This document shows positions 8,189-17,797 of a stretch of DNA of 35,176 nt, one piece after another; position 1 is the first letter of the stretch, and each line of letters begins with the position of its first letter. Position numbers and translations under genes: made by a program. This DNA comes from CALGYY01 sp964585485 (lineage in GTDB: Bacteria; Bacteroidota; Bacteroidia; Bacteroidales; CAIWKO01): contig CAZPDS010000024.1 of assembly GCA_964585485.1 (NCBI GenBank), positions 1-35,176 of the forward strand. Direction: 5' to 3'. A model generated the notes under the pieces. The model was given only the letters and a program-made list of their open reading frames with translations. It had not been told where the DNA came from and made no database searches.

Positions 8189-10024
8189 ATGAAAACAAAA
8201 CACGGTATTCTCTGCCTGCTCCTCGCACTGACGGTGTTTTGTCCACCGATACTGAAAGCCCAGCCCAATGAAACGGAACCGCTAGCCGTACAATACTACC
8301 AAAACGGGGAGTTTGACAAAGCCGTCAGCCTTTTTGAACAAGCCTACAACCGGAATCCCGACACCCGCTTGTATGAATACTATTTTGACTGTCTGATTCA
8401 ACTGCAGCAGTTCAAAGAAGCCGAAAAATTTTTGGGCAAACAACAGCGACGATTTCCAGATCGAATTCAATATGTTGTGGACCTCGGCTACGTATATCAT
8501 AAAGCCGGAGATCCTACGGCCGCGCGCAAACAATTTGACAATGCGCTCAAAAACCTCTACCCCGATCGTACTGCTGTTTTAGACCTTTCCAGCGCCTTTC
8601 AGCGCCGGGGTCAAACCGAATACGCCATCAAAACGCTGATAGAAGGCAAAAAACTGCTGCGCAACGAACGCCCGCTCAATGATGAACTTGCTGAACTTTA
8701 CCTGAAAAATGACAATTTTCCGGCCGCTTTGCAGGAATACCTGGAACTGCTGGAGTTTGGCGGCGAGTACCTCCCCAGTGTTGAAAATGAACTCCAGGAG
8801 ATCTTATTGAACGATGCCGACAACAGTCGCAACGAAGTTTTTCGCGACGAATTGCTCTCGAGGATCCGGAAAAATCCTGACAAAACACGTTATGCCGAAT
8901 TGCTTTTATGGTATTTTATTCAGCAGAAGGAATTCGAGGCGGCATTTATACAGGCCCGTTCCCTTGACAAACGCTTGTCGGAAAACGGGGAACGGGTATT
9001 CTCCCTTGGCCGCATGGCCGTTGCCAATCAGGCGTGGGAGGCAGGTTTTCAATGCTTTCAATACATTATCGACCGCGGCGAAACCAATCCCTTCTGGTTT
9101 TCATCGCGGATTGAACTGATGGACGCCCGCTACCAAAAAATCACTTCCTCCTTCAACCCCACTACAGAGGAAATTGCCACCCTGAAAACCGAATACCTGA
9201 CCGTACTGAACGACATGGGGCGCAATGCGCAAACCTTGCCCCTGATACGAAACCTGGCCCACCTGGAGGCCTTTTACTTGTCCAACACCGAAACAGCCAA
9301 AGAAATCCTCACCCAGGCCCTTGCACTGAACAACGCCAAAGCAGCCGATCTGGCCCGATGTAAAATCGAACTGGCCGATATTCTGCTGATGTCGGGCGAT
9401 ATTTGGGAGGCTACCCTCTTGTACCAGCAAGTTGATAAAGCCTTCAAAAACGACCCGCTGGGCGCCGAAGCTAAGTTCAAAAACGCCAAACTGGATTTTT
9501 ATATCGGAGAATTCGACTGGGCCCGCGCTCAACTCAACGTGCTGAAAGCCGCCACCTCCAAGCTTATCGCCAACGACGCCATGCAACTAGCTCTTACCAT
9601 TGGCGACAACACCGATGCCGACAGCAGCAATGTCGCCCTGGCGATATACGCCCGCGCCGATCTGCTGGTGTTCCGCCGCCGCGCAGACCTGGCGCTGCAA
9701 ACTCTCGACTCCATTGAAATGCTCAGTATGCAACACCCCTTGTTCGACGAAGTTCTTTTTAAAAAAGCAGAAATTTATTTGCAGAAAAAAGAATTTATCC
9801 ACGCCGACAGCCTTTTGGAACGCTTGTATAGTTTTTACTCTTTCGACATCCTGGGCGATGATGCCCTGTTTAAGAGGGCGGTATTGCAGGAAGAGGTTTT
9901 TCAAAATCCCGGCAAGGCCATGGAATATTATAAGGAATTAATGGATCAACATCCCGGAAGCCTTTACGTAGTTGATGCACGCAAGAGATACCGCGCCTTA
10001 CGTGGCGACAAACCCACCCCTTAA
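8189..10024 (+). CDS. Secreted or periplasmic TPR-repeat protein
   Basis: The 611-residue protein starts with a signal peptide (hydrophobic core about residues 6-20, cleavage likely near LKAQ). Many TPR-like helix pairs follow along the whole length, for example YYQNGEFDKAVSLFEQAYNR, RRGQTEYAIKTLIEGKKLL and, near the C-terminus, FQNPGKAMEYYKELMDQHPG. TPR arrays are protein-binding scaffolds and the partner is not evident. The ATG at 8189 is preferred over a TTG at 8165 because it gives a clean signal peptide. The position between serS and rsmA with gaps of 20 and 24 bases suggests co-transcription without a shared function. Confidence 0.85.
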   Translation: MKTKHGILCLLLALTVFCPPILKAQPNETEPLAVQYYQNGEFDKAVSLFEQAYNRNPDTRLYEYYFDCLIQLQQFKEAEKFLGKQQRRFPDRIQYVVDLGYVYHKAGDPTAARKQFDNALKNLYPDRTAVLDLSSAFQRRGQTEYAIKTLIEGKKLLRNERPLNDELAELYLKNDNFPAALQEYLELLEFGGEYLPSVENELQEILLNDADNSRNEVFRDELLSRIRKNPDKTRYAELLLWYFIQQKEFEAAFIQARSLDKRLSENGERVFSLGRMAVANQAWEAGFQCFQYIIDRGETNPFWFSSRIELMDARYQKITSSFNPTTEEIATLKTEYLTVLNDMGRNAQTLPLIRNLAHLEAFYLSNTETAKEILTQALALNNAKAADLARCKIELADILLMSGDIWEATLLYQQVDKAFKNDPLGAEAKFKNAKLDFYIGEFDWARAQLNVLKAATSKLIANDAMQLALTIGDNTDADSSNVALAIYARADLLVFRRRADLALQTLDSIEMLSMQHPLFDEVLFKKAEIYLQKKEFIHADSLLERLYSFYSFDILGDDALFKRAVLQEEVFQNPGKAMEYYKELMDQHPGSLYVVDARKRYRALRGDKPTP

Positions 10025-10048
10025 CCAAACTCCCCCAAACCCCTACCC

Positions 10049-10828
10049 ATGGACGGCGTCCGCCCCAAAAAACATCTCGGACAGCATTTTCTCCGTGATC
10101 ACAATATAGCTGAAAAAATTGCCAACAGCCTAACTCAACACGGCGATTATCGCCGTGTTCTGGAAATTGGGCCAGGGACTGGCGTATTGACACAATTCCT
10201 GCTCAAAAAAGCGGAGCTGGAAACCTGGGTCATCGAAATTGACAACGAATCCGTTCAGGCACTGCATCATAAATTCCCCGACCTCCAGCCCCGTATCCTG
10301 GAAGCTGATTTCCTTCGTTTCACTCTTCCCGAAGCCCTCCTACCGCCCTTTGCGGTAATCGGAAACTTCCCCTACAATATTTCCAGTCAAATACTATTTC
10401 GTGTTGTAGAGTGGCGCGATCAGGTGCCGGAAGTCGTGGGTATGTTCCAAAAAGAAGTAGCAGTCCGGGTTGCATCACCTCCGGGCAGTAAAGATTATGG
10501 CATCATCAGTGTCCTGATCCAGGCCTGGTACGACGTACAAATACTCTTTTCAGTTCCCCCCGGGGTTTTTCAACCGCCCCCCAATGTTCAGTCGGCCGTA
10601 ATCCGAATGAAACGGAATCAAACGCTGCAGCTTGCCTGCGATGAAAAGCTATTCATTAAAGTAGTTAAAGCCGGCTTCAACCAACGGCGGAAGACCCTCC
10701 GAAATGCCCTGAAGGTATTGGGCGTTCCCTGCAAGCAGCCCGATCATCCATTCCTCGACCGACGAGCGGAAACGCTGAGCGTAGAAGATTTCGTCACCCT
10801 GAGTTTATTGTATCTGAAAAACGATTAG
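10049..10828 (+). CDS. rsmA: 16S rRNA (adenine1518/1519-N6) dimethyltransferase
   Basis: This 259-residue enzyme uses S-adenosylmethionine to dimethylate two adjacent adenines near the 3' end of 16S rRNA, a late step in small-subunit maturation. It shows the N-terminal KKHLGQHFL, SAM-binding motif I E-I-G-P-G-T-G (39-45), and the catalytic N-F-P-Y (106-109, family N-L/I-P-Y). The RsmA C-terminal segment F-N-Q-R-R-K-T-L-R-N-A-L is also present. Its stop codon overlaps that of the convergent M23 gene by two bases, with no terminator between them. Confidence 0.96.
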   Translation: MDGVRPKKHLGQHFLRDHNIAEKIANSLTQHGDYRRVLEIGPGTGVLTQFLLKKAELETWVIEIDNESVQALHHKFPDLQPRILEADFLRFTLPEALLPPFAVIGNFPYNISSQILFRVVEWRDQVPEVVGMFQKEVAVRVASPPGSKDYGIISVLIQAWYDVQILFSVPPGVFQPPPNVQSAVIRMKRNQTLQLACDEKLFIKVVKAGFNQRRKTLRNALKVLGVPCKQPDHPFLDRRAETLSVEDFVTLSLLYLKND

Positions 10829-11796
10829 GACAGCGATTGATTGATCTTAGACGCGTCCTTGATCACCTGTTCGTATTCGGCGGGTGTAAGGTCGTTGTAG
10901 AAGAAGTGCACCGGGTCGATTTTGACACCGTTTTTGATTACTTCATAATGAAGATGCGGTCCCGAGCATAGGCCCGTACAACCAACATAGCCGATCAATT
11001 CGCCCCGCTTCACACGTTTTCCGGGCTTCGCCACTTTTCGGCTTAGGTGGGCATAATGGGTTTTATAACCATAGCCATGATCGATCATTACCGCGATTCC
11101 ATACCCGGACTCGCCTTTGGGGCTCACCACAAGGCCGTCCCCGGTCGCATACACCGGGGTCCCTGTTTTAGCCACAAAATCAATTCCTGTATGCATACGA
11201 AACGATTTGTACACCGGATGTATGCGGTACCCAAAACCAGAGACAATGGATCCTTTTCCCTTTTTTAAGGGTACAATGGCCGGAATGCAGGCAAACATTT
11301 TCTCCTTGTTCTTGGCCATCTCAATCACTTCATCGTATGATTTTGATTGCACGTATAGCTGCCGCGAAACCACATCCAGTTTTTTGCTGGTGGCCACCAG
11401 CAAGGCTTCGTTGTCCATTCCGCTAAAGCGGGCATAACGGTCCTCACCACCATAACCGGCCTTGCGAACATCATCCGGAATGGGTTCCGCTTCAAAGATC
11501 ATCCGGTAAATATTGTCGTCGCGGTTTTCCATATCCAGCAACACAGCCGACATTTGATCCAGACGGCGGTTCATGATTTCATATTGAAGTTTATATTCAT
11601 CTATTTCGCGTTTGAGAATACGCTCTTTGGGGGAGTCAAAAAAAGTGTAGATGGCCACCATCGCCATAGCGGCGATTACCAGCCCGGACGAGAAGATAGA
11701 GAATACTTTTAACAGTTTTTCCTTCACGCTGACCCTGATCTCCTCGAAGGTCATCGTTTTGGCGTTGAAATGATACTTGGTCTTTATCCTTCCCAT
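10825..11796 (-). CDS. M23-family peptidoglycan endopeptidase, membrane anchored
   Basis: The 323-residue protein has a cytoplasmic N-terminus, a membrane segment at about residues 33-53, a coiled-coil region (about 55-95) and a C-terminal LytM/M23 domain (about 183-295). Zinc ligands are His202, Asp206 (M-H-T-G-I-D) and His283 (P-H-L-H). His250 and His281 complete the active site, so it should be an active enzyme that cuts peptidoglycan cross-links. This layout is common for Bacteroidota M23 proteins working in cell-wall growth or division. It is transcribed away from alaS, and its promoter lies back to back with the alaS one. Confidence 0.92.
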   Translation of the reverse strand: MGRIKTKYHFNAKTMTFEEIRVSVKEKLLKVFSIFSSGLVIAAMAMVAIYTFFDSPKERILKREIDEYKLQYEIMNRRLDQMSAVLLDMENRDDNIYRMIFEAEPIPDDVRKAGYGGEDRYARFSGMDNEALLVATSKKLDVVSRQLYVQSKSYDEVIEMAKNKEKMFACIPAIVPLKKGKGSIVSGFGYRIHPVYKSFRMHTGIDFVAKTGTPVYATGDGLVVSPKGESGYGIAVMIDHGYGYKTHYAHLSRKVAKPGKRVKRGELIGYVGCTGLCSGPHLHYEVIKNGVKIDPVHFFYNDLTPAEYEQVIKDASKINQSLS

Positions 11797-11885
11797 GGTG
11801 TTCGGATTTTTCGTGCTCAGGAACGGGGAGAAGTTCCGGCGGACAGATCGGCCAATATGCAGCCGAAATTTACAATTACTCCCTG

Positions 11886-11893
11886 CAAAAGTA
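11886..11893 (-). promoter_or_regulatory. -7 box for the M23 peptidase (minus strand TACTTTTG)
   Basis: The plus strand reads CAAAAGTA, the exact reverse complement of TAnnTTTG, 89 bases upstream of the M23 start. It lies only 10 bases from the divergent alaS box. Confidence 0.55.
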
Positions 11894-11903
11894 CAAAAAA
11901 AAC

Positions 11904-11911
11904 TAACTTTG
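11904..11911 (+). promoter_or_regulatory. -7 box (TAACTTTG) upstream of alaS
   Basis: This is a perfect consensus match in the M23-alaS divergent region. It would give a leader of about 93 bases before alaS, longer than elsewhere in the window. No T-box-like structure was recognised in that leader. Confidence 0.55.
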
Positions 11912-12009
11912 CAGGCCGGCTGCCGTTTTAATTTATTGTTAACGAAGCAAATCCAGCCAGTTACTTAATGCAATTCTGATCACCTCATTTTCATTTTATC
12001 GATTATTGT

Positions 12010-14640
12010 ATGGATTCCAAACAAGTACGTAAAACTTTCCTCGAATTTTTCCGCAGCAAACAGCACGAAATTGTTTCTTCAGCGCCCATGGTTGTGAAGA
12101 ACGATCCCACCCTGATGTTTACCAACGCAGGCATGAACCAGTTTAAAGATATCTTTCTGGGCAACAGTCCCGTAAAATATCCGCGCATCGCCGACACCCA
12201 GAAGTGCCTGCGTGTTTCCGGGAAGCACAACGATCTGGAAGAGGTTGGACACGACACCTACCATCACACCATGTTTGAGATGTTGGGAAATTGGTCCTTC
12301 GGTGATTATTTCAAAAAAGAAGCCATTGCCTGGGCCTGGGAGCTGCTAACCGGGGTCTATAAGATAAACAAAGACCATCTTTATGTTACAGTTTTCGGTG
12401 GAGATGAGGCCGAGAACCTGGGGATCGACACGGATGCCGAGCAATACTGGAAAGAAATTCTTCCGGCCGACCGGATACTTTATGGAAACAAGAAAGACAA
12501 TTTTTGGGAAATGGGCGATTCGGGTCCTTGCGGGCCCTGCAGTGAAATTCATGTGGATCTTCGCTCCGCCGAAGATAAAGCCAGGGTGCCGGGCCGCGAC
12601 CTTGTAAACACCGGGGATCCGCTGGTCATTGAAATCTGGAACCTGGTGTTTATCGAATTCAACCGCAAGGCCGACGGGAAGCTGGAATCCCTGCCTGCAC
12701 GGCACGTGGATACCGGCATGGGCTTCGAACGTCTTTGTATGACCCTGCAGGGGAAAACCTCCAATTACGACACCGATGTTTTTCAGCCTATCATACAGGA
12801 AATCGCCCGGCTCTCGGGTCAGCCGTACGGCGCCGACCACAAGGTAGATGTAGCTATGCGTGTCATGAGCGATCACCTGCGGGCCGTAAGCTTCGCCATT
12901 GCCGACGGGCAGTTGCCTTCGAACAACAAGGCCGGTTATGTCATACGACGCATTCTCCGCCGTGCCGTACGCTACGGCTATACCTTTCTGGGCTTCCGCG
13001 AAGCAATTTTGTGCAGACTGGTGAACGTGCTGGTACAGCAAATGGGCGATAGTTTTCCGGAAATCAAAGCACAGCAAGACCTCATTACCAAAGTCATCCA
13101 GGAAGAAGAACAAGCCTTCCTCCGCACCCTGGAAACCGGCATTCACAGGTTCGAGCAACACATCCGCGAGCAGCAAGGCCTTCAAGAGATTGACGGTCGC
13201 TTTGCGTTTGAACTATTTGACACCTACGGATTTCCGCCCGACCTAACCCAGCTGATGGCGCGCGAACAGAAGCTAAGCGTTGACATGACCGGTTTTGAGG
13301 CCTGTATGCAGGAGCAAAAAAACCGTTCGCGCAAAGCGGCGGAAGTGGATCAGGAAGACTGGGTAGAAGTTCGCCAGGGCGGAGAGCCCACTTTTGTTGG
13401 CTACGATAGCACTGAAACAGAAGTTAAAATTCTCCGCTACCGGAAGGTAAAAACCAAAACCCGGGAAATGGTGCAGTTGGTCCTCGACAAGACCCCCTTC
13501 TACGCTGAATCGGGCGGACAGATTGGGGATTCAGGGTACCTTAGCGGTGGCCCTGAAAAAATCCTGATTGAAGACACACGGAAAGAAAACAACTTATGGG
13601 TACACATCACCGATAAAGTACCGGCGGATCCTTCGCTGATTTTCACGGCGCATGTGGACACAGGTAAGCGCAAGGCCACCGCGGCTAACCACAGCGCAAC
13701 GCACCTGCTGCACGCCGCCCTCAAACAGGTGCTGGGCAGCCATGTCGAGCAGAAAGGATCCTTGGTGGATCCACAACGTCTTCGTTTCGACTTTGCGCAT
13801 TTCTCGAAAATGACACCCGAAGAGATACTGCAGACCGAAAAAATCATAAATGCAAAAATTCGCGAAAACATTGCGCTTCAAGAACACCGCCAAATAGCGC
13901 TAGATGATGCCCGTGCCATGGGCGCCGTAGCACTTTTTGGTGAAAAATACGGCGAAACGGTCCGCGTTATCACCTTCGATCCTTCCTTCTCCCGCGAATT
14001 ATGTGGAGGAACGCATGTACGCAATACCGGGGAAATCGGCATGGTGAAAATTGTTTCTGAAAACGCTATTGCTGCTGGCATTCGGCGCATCGAGGCCGTA
14101 AGCGGAGAAGGCGCAGAAACCCTGCTGCAGGAGCAGTTTCAAACCCTGAACACCTTAAAAGAACTACTCAAAGGCAGTAACGACCTGGTGAAAAACGCGG
14201 AGCAACTGTTGAAACTGAACGCTGACTATCAAAAGCAGATACAGGAGTTTCAGGCCGAACGAGCCCGCGCCCTGAGTGAATCGATAGTTCGGGAAGCCTC
14301 CCCCGTGGGAAACCTGAACCTGCTGGTGCGCCGCCTGGACCTCGACGCGGTGGCAATGAAAAGCCTCACCTTTGAACTGCGCTCCAGGGATCCAAAACTC
14401 ATTTGTATCTTCGGCAGCCTGATCGAAGGCAAACCCTCACTTACCGTAAGCATTCCCGAAAATCTGGCAGCGGAAAAAAAACTGGATGCCGCCCAAATTG
14501 TGCGCGATCTGGCGAAAGACATCAAGGGGGGCGGTGGCGGTCAGAAATTTTATGCAACAGCCGGTGGTAAAGAGCCCGACGGTCTTGAAGGAGCCCTGAA
14601 GAGAGGGCACGACATCCTCCAGGCGCTGGCATCTGCCTAA
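12010..14640 (+). CDS. alaS: Alanine-tRNA ligase
   Basis: This is a full-length 876-residue class II synthetase that charges tRNA-Ala. The N-terminal catalytic domain carries TFLEFFRSKQHEIVSSAPMV and NAGMNQFKDIFLG. The editing domain shows S-G-G-Q-I-G-D-S-G, the zinc-binding H-S-A-T-H-L-L-H (about 561-568) and C-G-G-T-H (from about residue 664). The C-terminal oligomerisation domain ends with the glycine-rich stretch D-I-K-G-G-G-G-G-Q (about 836-844). All expected parts are present. porZ follows after 51 bases. Confidence 0.97.
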   Translation: MDSKQVRKTFLEFFRSKQHEIVSSAPMVVKNDPTLMFTNAGMNQFKDIFLGNSPVKYPRIADTQKCLRVSGKHNDLEEVGHDTYHHTMFEMLGNWSFGDYFKKEAIAWAWELLTGVYKINKDHLYVTVFGGDEAENLGIDTDAEQYWKEILPADRILYGNKKDNFWEMGDSGPCGPCSEIHVDLRSAEDKARVPGRDLVNTGDPLVIEIWNLVFIEFNRKADGKLESLPARHVDTGMGFERLCMTLQGKTSNYDTDVFQPIIQEIARLSGQPYGADHKVDVAMRVMSDHLRAVSFAIADGQLPSNNKAGYVIRRILRRAVRYGYTFLGFREAILCRLVNVLVQQMGDSFPEIKAQQDLITKVIQEEEQAFLRTLETGIHRFEQHIREQQGLQEIDGRFAFELFDTYGFPPDLTQLMAREQKLSVDMTGFEACMQEQKNRSRKAAEVDQEDWVEVRQGGEPTFVGYDSTETEVKILRYRKVKTKTREMVQLVLDKTPFYAESGGQIGDSGYLSGGPEKILIEDTRKENNLWVHITDKVPADPSLIFTAHVDTGKRKATAANHSATHLLHAALKQVLGSHVEQKGSLVDPQRLRFDFAHFSKMTPEEILQTEKIINAKIRENIALQEHRQIALDDARAMGAVALFGEKYGETVRVITFDPSFSRELCGGTHVRNTGEIGMVKIVSENAIAAGIRRIEAVSGEGAETLLQEQFQTLNTLKELLKGSNDLVKNAEQLLKLNADYQKQIQEFQAERARALSESIVREASPVGNLNLLVRRLDLDAVAMKSLTFELRSRDPKLICIFGSLIEGKPSLTVSIPENLAAEKKLDAAQIVRDLAKDIKGGGGGQKFYATAGGKEPDGLEGALKRGHDILQALASA

Positions 14641-14665
14641 GGCAATATTTCGAACTAAAATCAGT

Positions 14666-14673
14666 TAACTTTA
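14666..14673 (+). promoter_or_regulatory. Probable -7 box (TAACTTTA) for porZ-recO
   Basis: Seven of eight positions match TAnnTTTG, 18 bases before the porZ ATG. It could start a porZ-recO transcript independent of alaS. Confidence 0.4.
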
Positions 14674-14691
14674 CAATCTGAAACTGCCCGT

Positions 14692-17007
14692 ATGCTTCGA
14701 AGGTTCCTTTTACTGTCCATTGGTCTTTTTTTTATTGCGCTTTTCGCGAAGGCCCAGCAATCCGGCCCCGGAAGCTGGCGTGCACATCTTCCCTTCCGCA
14801 GTGCCATTTCCGTGGCTGAGGCCGGCAACCGTGTGTATTGCGCCTCTCGCTATTCCCTCTTTTATTACGATCGCGACGACCTCAGTCTGAACCGGCTAAG
14901 CAAGGTTAACGGTCTTTCTGATGTTGACATCTCCACGATTCGTTACGCCCCCGACTTCAAAACACTGCTGGTTGCCTACACCAACGCCAATATTGACCTG
15001 ATAACCGAAGACCGCATCATCAACATTTCCGATATCAAGCGGAAAAATATTTTTGGAAAAAAAACCATCAATGCCATCTTCTTTCTTGGACGCTATGCCT
15101 ATCTTTCCTGTGGCTTTGGCATCGTAGTGCTGGATATGGACCGCCACGAAGTATACGACACTTACTACATCGGGCCGCTGGGAACCAGCCTGGAAGTTCA
15201 CGAACTTAGCTGGGACGGCAGCGACTTCTGGGCTGCAACGGCCAAAGGCATTTACCGTGCGGAAGCGGCCAACACGAACCTGGCTAATTATGAAGCCTGG
15301 ATAAAAGACACCACCCTCCCCTTTCCCGACGGTCAGTATACAAATATCTGCCGCTTTCGCGATGTAATGATCACCAGCCTGGAAAAGGAAGGTTACGGAG
15401 ACGACACCCTGATGGTGTTCGACGGGAACCTCTGGACGAACATGCTGCCCGGCACCGCCAATGACTACAAAGCCCTGATTCCCGACGGGGATCACCTGCT
15501 CGTGGCCGGAAACGGCAGTCTTGAAATTTTTAACGACTCCCTGCATTCTGTCTGGAACATATACGACTACAACCCGGGCTCCCCGGCCCCCATGAGTGCT
15601 TTCGAAGACGATGAGGGCTTTTTCTGGATTGCGGATAACAAGGCCGGTCTGGTTAAAAATAAGGGGTGGTCCTCCGAATTCATCCTGCCGAATGGGCCCG
15701 CATCCAACTCTGTGTACAGCATGCTGACCGATGGCTCTAACCTCTACGTCGCCCCGGGAAGCCTGAGTTCATCGCTCGGAAACACCTACAATGCTGTGGG
15801 CCCATACACGTGCATCAATAATACGTGGTACAATCTGAAAGACATGAGTCCGGCCCTGGACAGCCTGTGGGATGTTCTCTATACAGCTGTTGACCCAAGG
15901 GATGCCCAACGTGTATTCTATTCAACCTGGGGGCACGGCATCGTGGAGTTTCGCAACGGCCACTACTACAAAGATTACTCTTACACCAACAGCGGTCTGG
16001 AAAAACCCTTTCAGTTTTACAACTGGGTTGGTGTTTCGGGAATCGCCTTTGATGAATACGGAAATCTATGGGTTGTTAATTCTGAATGCAACAACCTTCT
16101 CAAAGTGCTGAAAAAGGACGAAACCTGGCAATCCTACACGGTTTCTTCCGTCATCAGTCAACCCAAAGCCACCCAGTTGATGATCGACGCCAACCACCAA
16201 AAATGGATCGTTTTATACGGTGCCAGCGGTATCATCGTTTTTAACGACAACAATACGCTTGATGATAAATCGGATGATCATATTAAGCGCCTTACCAGCA
16301 ACCTTGGTAACGGTAATCTCCCAAGCAATACCGTGTACACGATTGCCGAAGATCTGGATGGTGAAATCTGGGTTGGAACAGATAAGGGGCTGGCGGTGTT
16401 TTATACCCCCAATGCTATTTTTTCCGGCTCTAATTTCGATGCGCAGGTTATCACCATTGAGCAGGACAGCACCGCGCAACACCTGCTGGAGTACGAAACC
16501 GTTACATCGATCGCGGTTGACGGGGCCAACAAAAAGTGGGTCGGCACACAGAATGCGGGGGTCTTTCTGTTTTCCGAGGATGGACAGAAAGAGATCCATC
16601 ACTTCACGGCCGAAAACAGCCCACTTCTATCCAATACGATTATCGACATTGCCATTGATGGTAATTCCGGAGAGGTGTATTTCGGTACCGACAAGGGCAT
16701 ATGCTCCTTTATGGGATACGCCACCACGGGCAAAGCAAGTTTTGAGGGGGTTTACGCCTACCCTAACCCTGTAGAACCCGGATTCAACGGGACTATTGGC
16801 ATCCGCGGTCTTACACGCGATGCCTGGGTGAAGATCACCGATATCAACGGGGTGCTCATCTACGAAACCCGCTCTGAAGGCGGCCAGGCTGTATGGGATG
16901 GGCATGATTTTACCGGCCAGAAAGCCAAAACCGGCGTTTACCCTGTTATCATCATCAGCGACGATGGGTCGGAAAAGATCGTTACCAAAATACTGATCGT
17001 CAACTGA
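14692..17007 (+). CDS. porZ: Type IX secretion system protein PorZ (beta-propeller, CTD-bearing)
   Basis: The 771-residue protein has a signal peptide (cleavage near AKAQ). The mature start S-G-P-G-S-W-R-A-H-L-P-F-R is followed by two-component-regulator-like propeller blades with repeats such as G-L-S-D-V-D-I-S-T-I-R-Y and W-V-G-T-D-K-G-L-A-V-F. This matches PorZ, the surface T9SS component that delivers anionic LPS to the sortase PorU. The last ~80 residues form a T9SS type A-like C-terminal domain (A-Y-P-N-P-V then K-T-G-V-Y-P-V and final K-I-L-I-V-N), as in Porphyromonas PorZ. Length agrees with the family. Placement directly before recO (15 bases) is also one I know from other Bacteroidota. 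Confidence 0.85.
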   Translation: MLRRFLLLSIGLFFIALFAKAQQSGPGSWRAHLPFRSAISVAEAGNRVYCASRYSLFYYDRDDLSLNRLSKVNGLSDVDISTIRYAPDFKTLLVAYTNANIDLITEDRIINISDIKRKNIFGKKTINAIFFLGRYAYLSCGFGIVVLDMDRHEVYDTYYIGPLGTSLEVHELSWDGSDFWAATAKGIYRAEAANTNLANYEAWIKDTTLPFPDGQYTNICRFRDVMITSLEKEGYGDDTLMVFDGNLWTNMLPGTANDYKALIPDGDHLLVAGNGSLEIFNDSLHSVWNIYDYNPGSPAPMSAFEDDEGFFWIADNKAGLVKNKGWSSEFILPNGPASNSVYSMLTDGSNLYVAPGSLSSSLGNTYNAVGPYTCINNTWYNLKDMSPALDSLWDVLYTAVDPRDAQRVFYSTWGHGIVEFRNGHYYKDYSYTNSGLEKPFQFYNWVGVSGIAFDEYGNLWVVNSECNNLLKVLKKDETWQSYTVSSVISQPKATQLMIDANHQKWIVLYGASGIIVFNDNNTLDDKSDDHIKRLTSNLGNGNLPSNTVYTIAEDLDGEIWVGTDKGLAVFYTPNAIFSGSNFDAQVITIEQDSTAQHLLEYETVTSIAVDGANKKWVGTQNAGVFLFSEDGQKEIHHFTAENSPLLSNTIIDIAIDGNSGEVYFGTDKGICSFMGYATTGKASFEGVYAYPNPVEPGFNGTIGIRGLTRDAWVKITDINGVLIYETRSEGGQAVWDGHDFTGQKAKTGVYPVIIISDDGSEKIVTKILIVN

Positions 17008-17022
17008 TCCCTTCCCCGGACT

Positions 17023-17742
17023 ATGATGTACACCACCCGTGGCATTGTTCTTCAGCAAATACGCTACGCCGAGTCGAGCCTGATTGTGAAAATCTATACT
17101 GAACAGTTTGGCCTGAAAAGCTACATCGTGAAGGGTGTTCACAAAAAGAGACCGGGCACCCCGGCCAGTTTACTTCAACATCTTAATCTGGTGGAGCTCG
17201 TCTGCGAAAGCAAAGAATACGGAGGACTTCAGCACCCCAAAGAGATTCGGCTGGAACATCCTTACCAGCGACTGTCGGCCGACATCATACGAAGCTCCAT
17301 CGCCCTCTTTTTGAACGAGATACTGATCCACGCCATTCGACAGGAAGAGGCCGATTCCGAACTCTTTGAGTTTTTGCACCACGCACTTATCCGGCTCGAC
17401 AGCCGGGACGACGGACTGGCGCATTTCCACATCTGGGTTATCATTCGCCTCATGCATCTGCTCGGCATTCAGCCACAGAAGACCGACGAAGCACCCGTTT
17501 TTTTGAACCTGCGAGAAGGCTGGTTTCAGTCGCACCAAGGGCTGGACGAAACACTGGACAGCTCCTCAACCAAAGCCTTCCTGCAACTGATGCGCGCAGA
17601 GGAAGAAGAACTGGGATCGGTTAGCATCCCGCAGGCGGTTCGTACGTGCCTGCTAAACGGCATCGTGAAGTACTACCAATGGCACATCCCCGGATTCGGA
17701 GAAATTCATTCACATAAAATTTTGGCGGAAGTCCTGGCTTAG
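17023..17742 (+). CDS. recO: DNA repair protein RecO
   Basis: This is a 239-residue protein with an N-terminal OB-fold typical of RecO (YTTRGIVLQQIRYAESSLIV then YTEQFGLKSYIVKGV), followed by a helical C-terminal domain. RecO works with RecR to load RecA on SSB-coated single-stranded DNA. The zinc-finger cysteines of some RecO proteins are not present, which is common in this phylum. Two ATG codons stand in tandem at 17023 and 17026 and either could be used. Confidence 0.93.
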   Translation: MMYTTRGIVLQQIRYAESSLIVKIYTEQFGLKSYIVKGVHKKRPGTPASLLQHLNLVELVCESKEYGGLQHPKEIRLEHPYQRLSADIIRSSIALFLNEILIHAIRQEEADSELFEFLHHALIRLDSRDDGLAHFHIWVIIRLMHLLGIQPQKTDEAPVFLNLREGWFQSHQGLDETLDSSSTKAFLQLMRAEEEELGSVSIPQAVRTCLLNGIVKYYQWHIPGFGEIHSHKILAEVLA

Positions 17743-17751
17743 TCAGCCATC

Positions 17752-17783
17752 AAAAAAAAAGGCTGTCGGTTTCGACAGCCTTT
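17752..17783 (-). terminator. Strong intrinsic terminator, best read on the minus strand
   Basis: GGCTGTCG (17761-17768) pairs perfectly with CGACAGCC (17773-17780) around a 4-base loop. On the minus strand it is followed by nine T (complement of 17752-17760). On the plus strand only three T follow, so it ends a leftward transcript best, namely the small gene at 17798-17908. It may also stop recO transcripts less efficiently. Confidence 0.85.
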
Positions 17784-17797
17784 GCACCGTTAACCTT

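Noticed and set aside
12346..13185. 279-residue minus-strand frame within alaS
   Set aside because: It lies entirely inside a clearly conserved alaS and shows no recognisable domain, signal or promoter.
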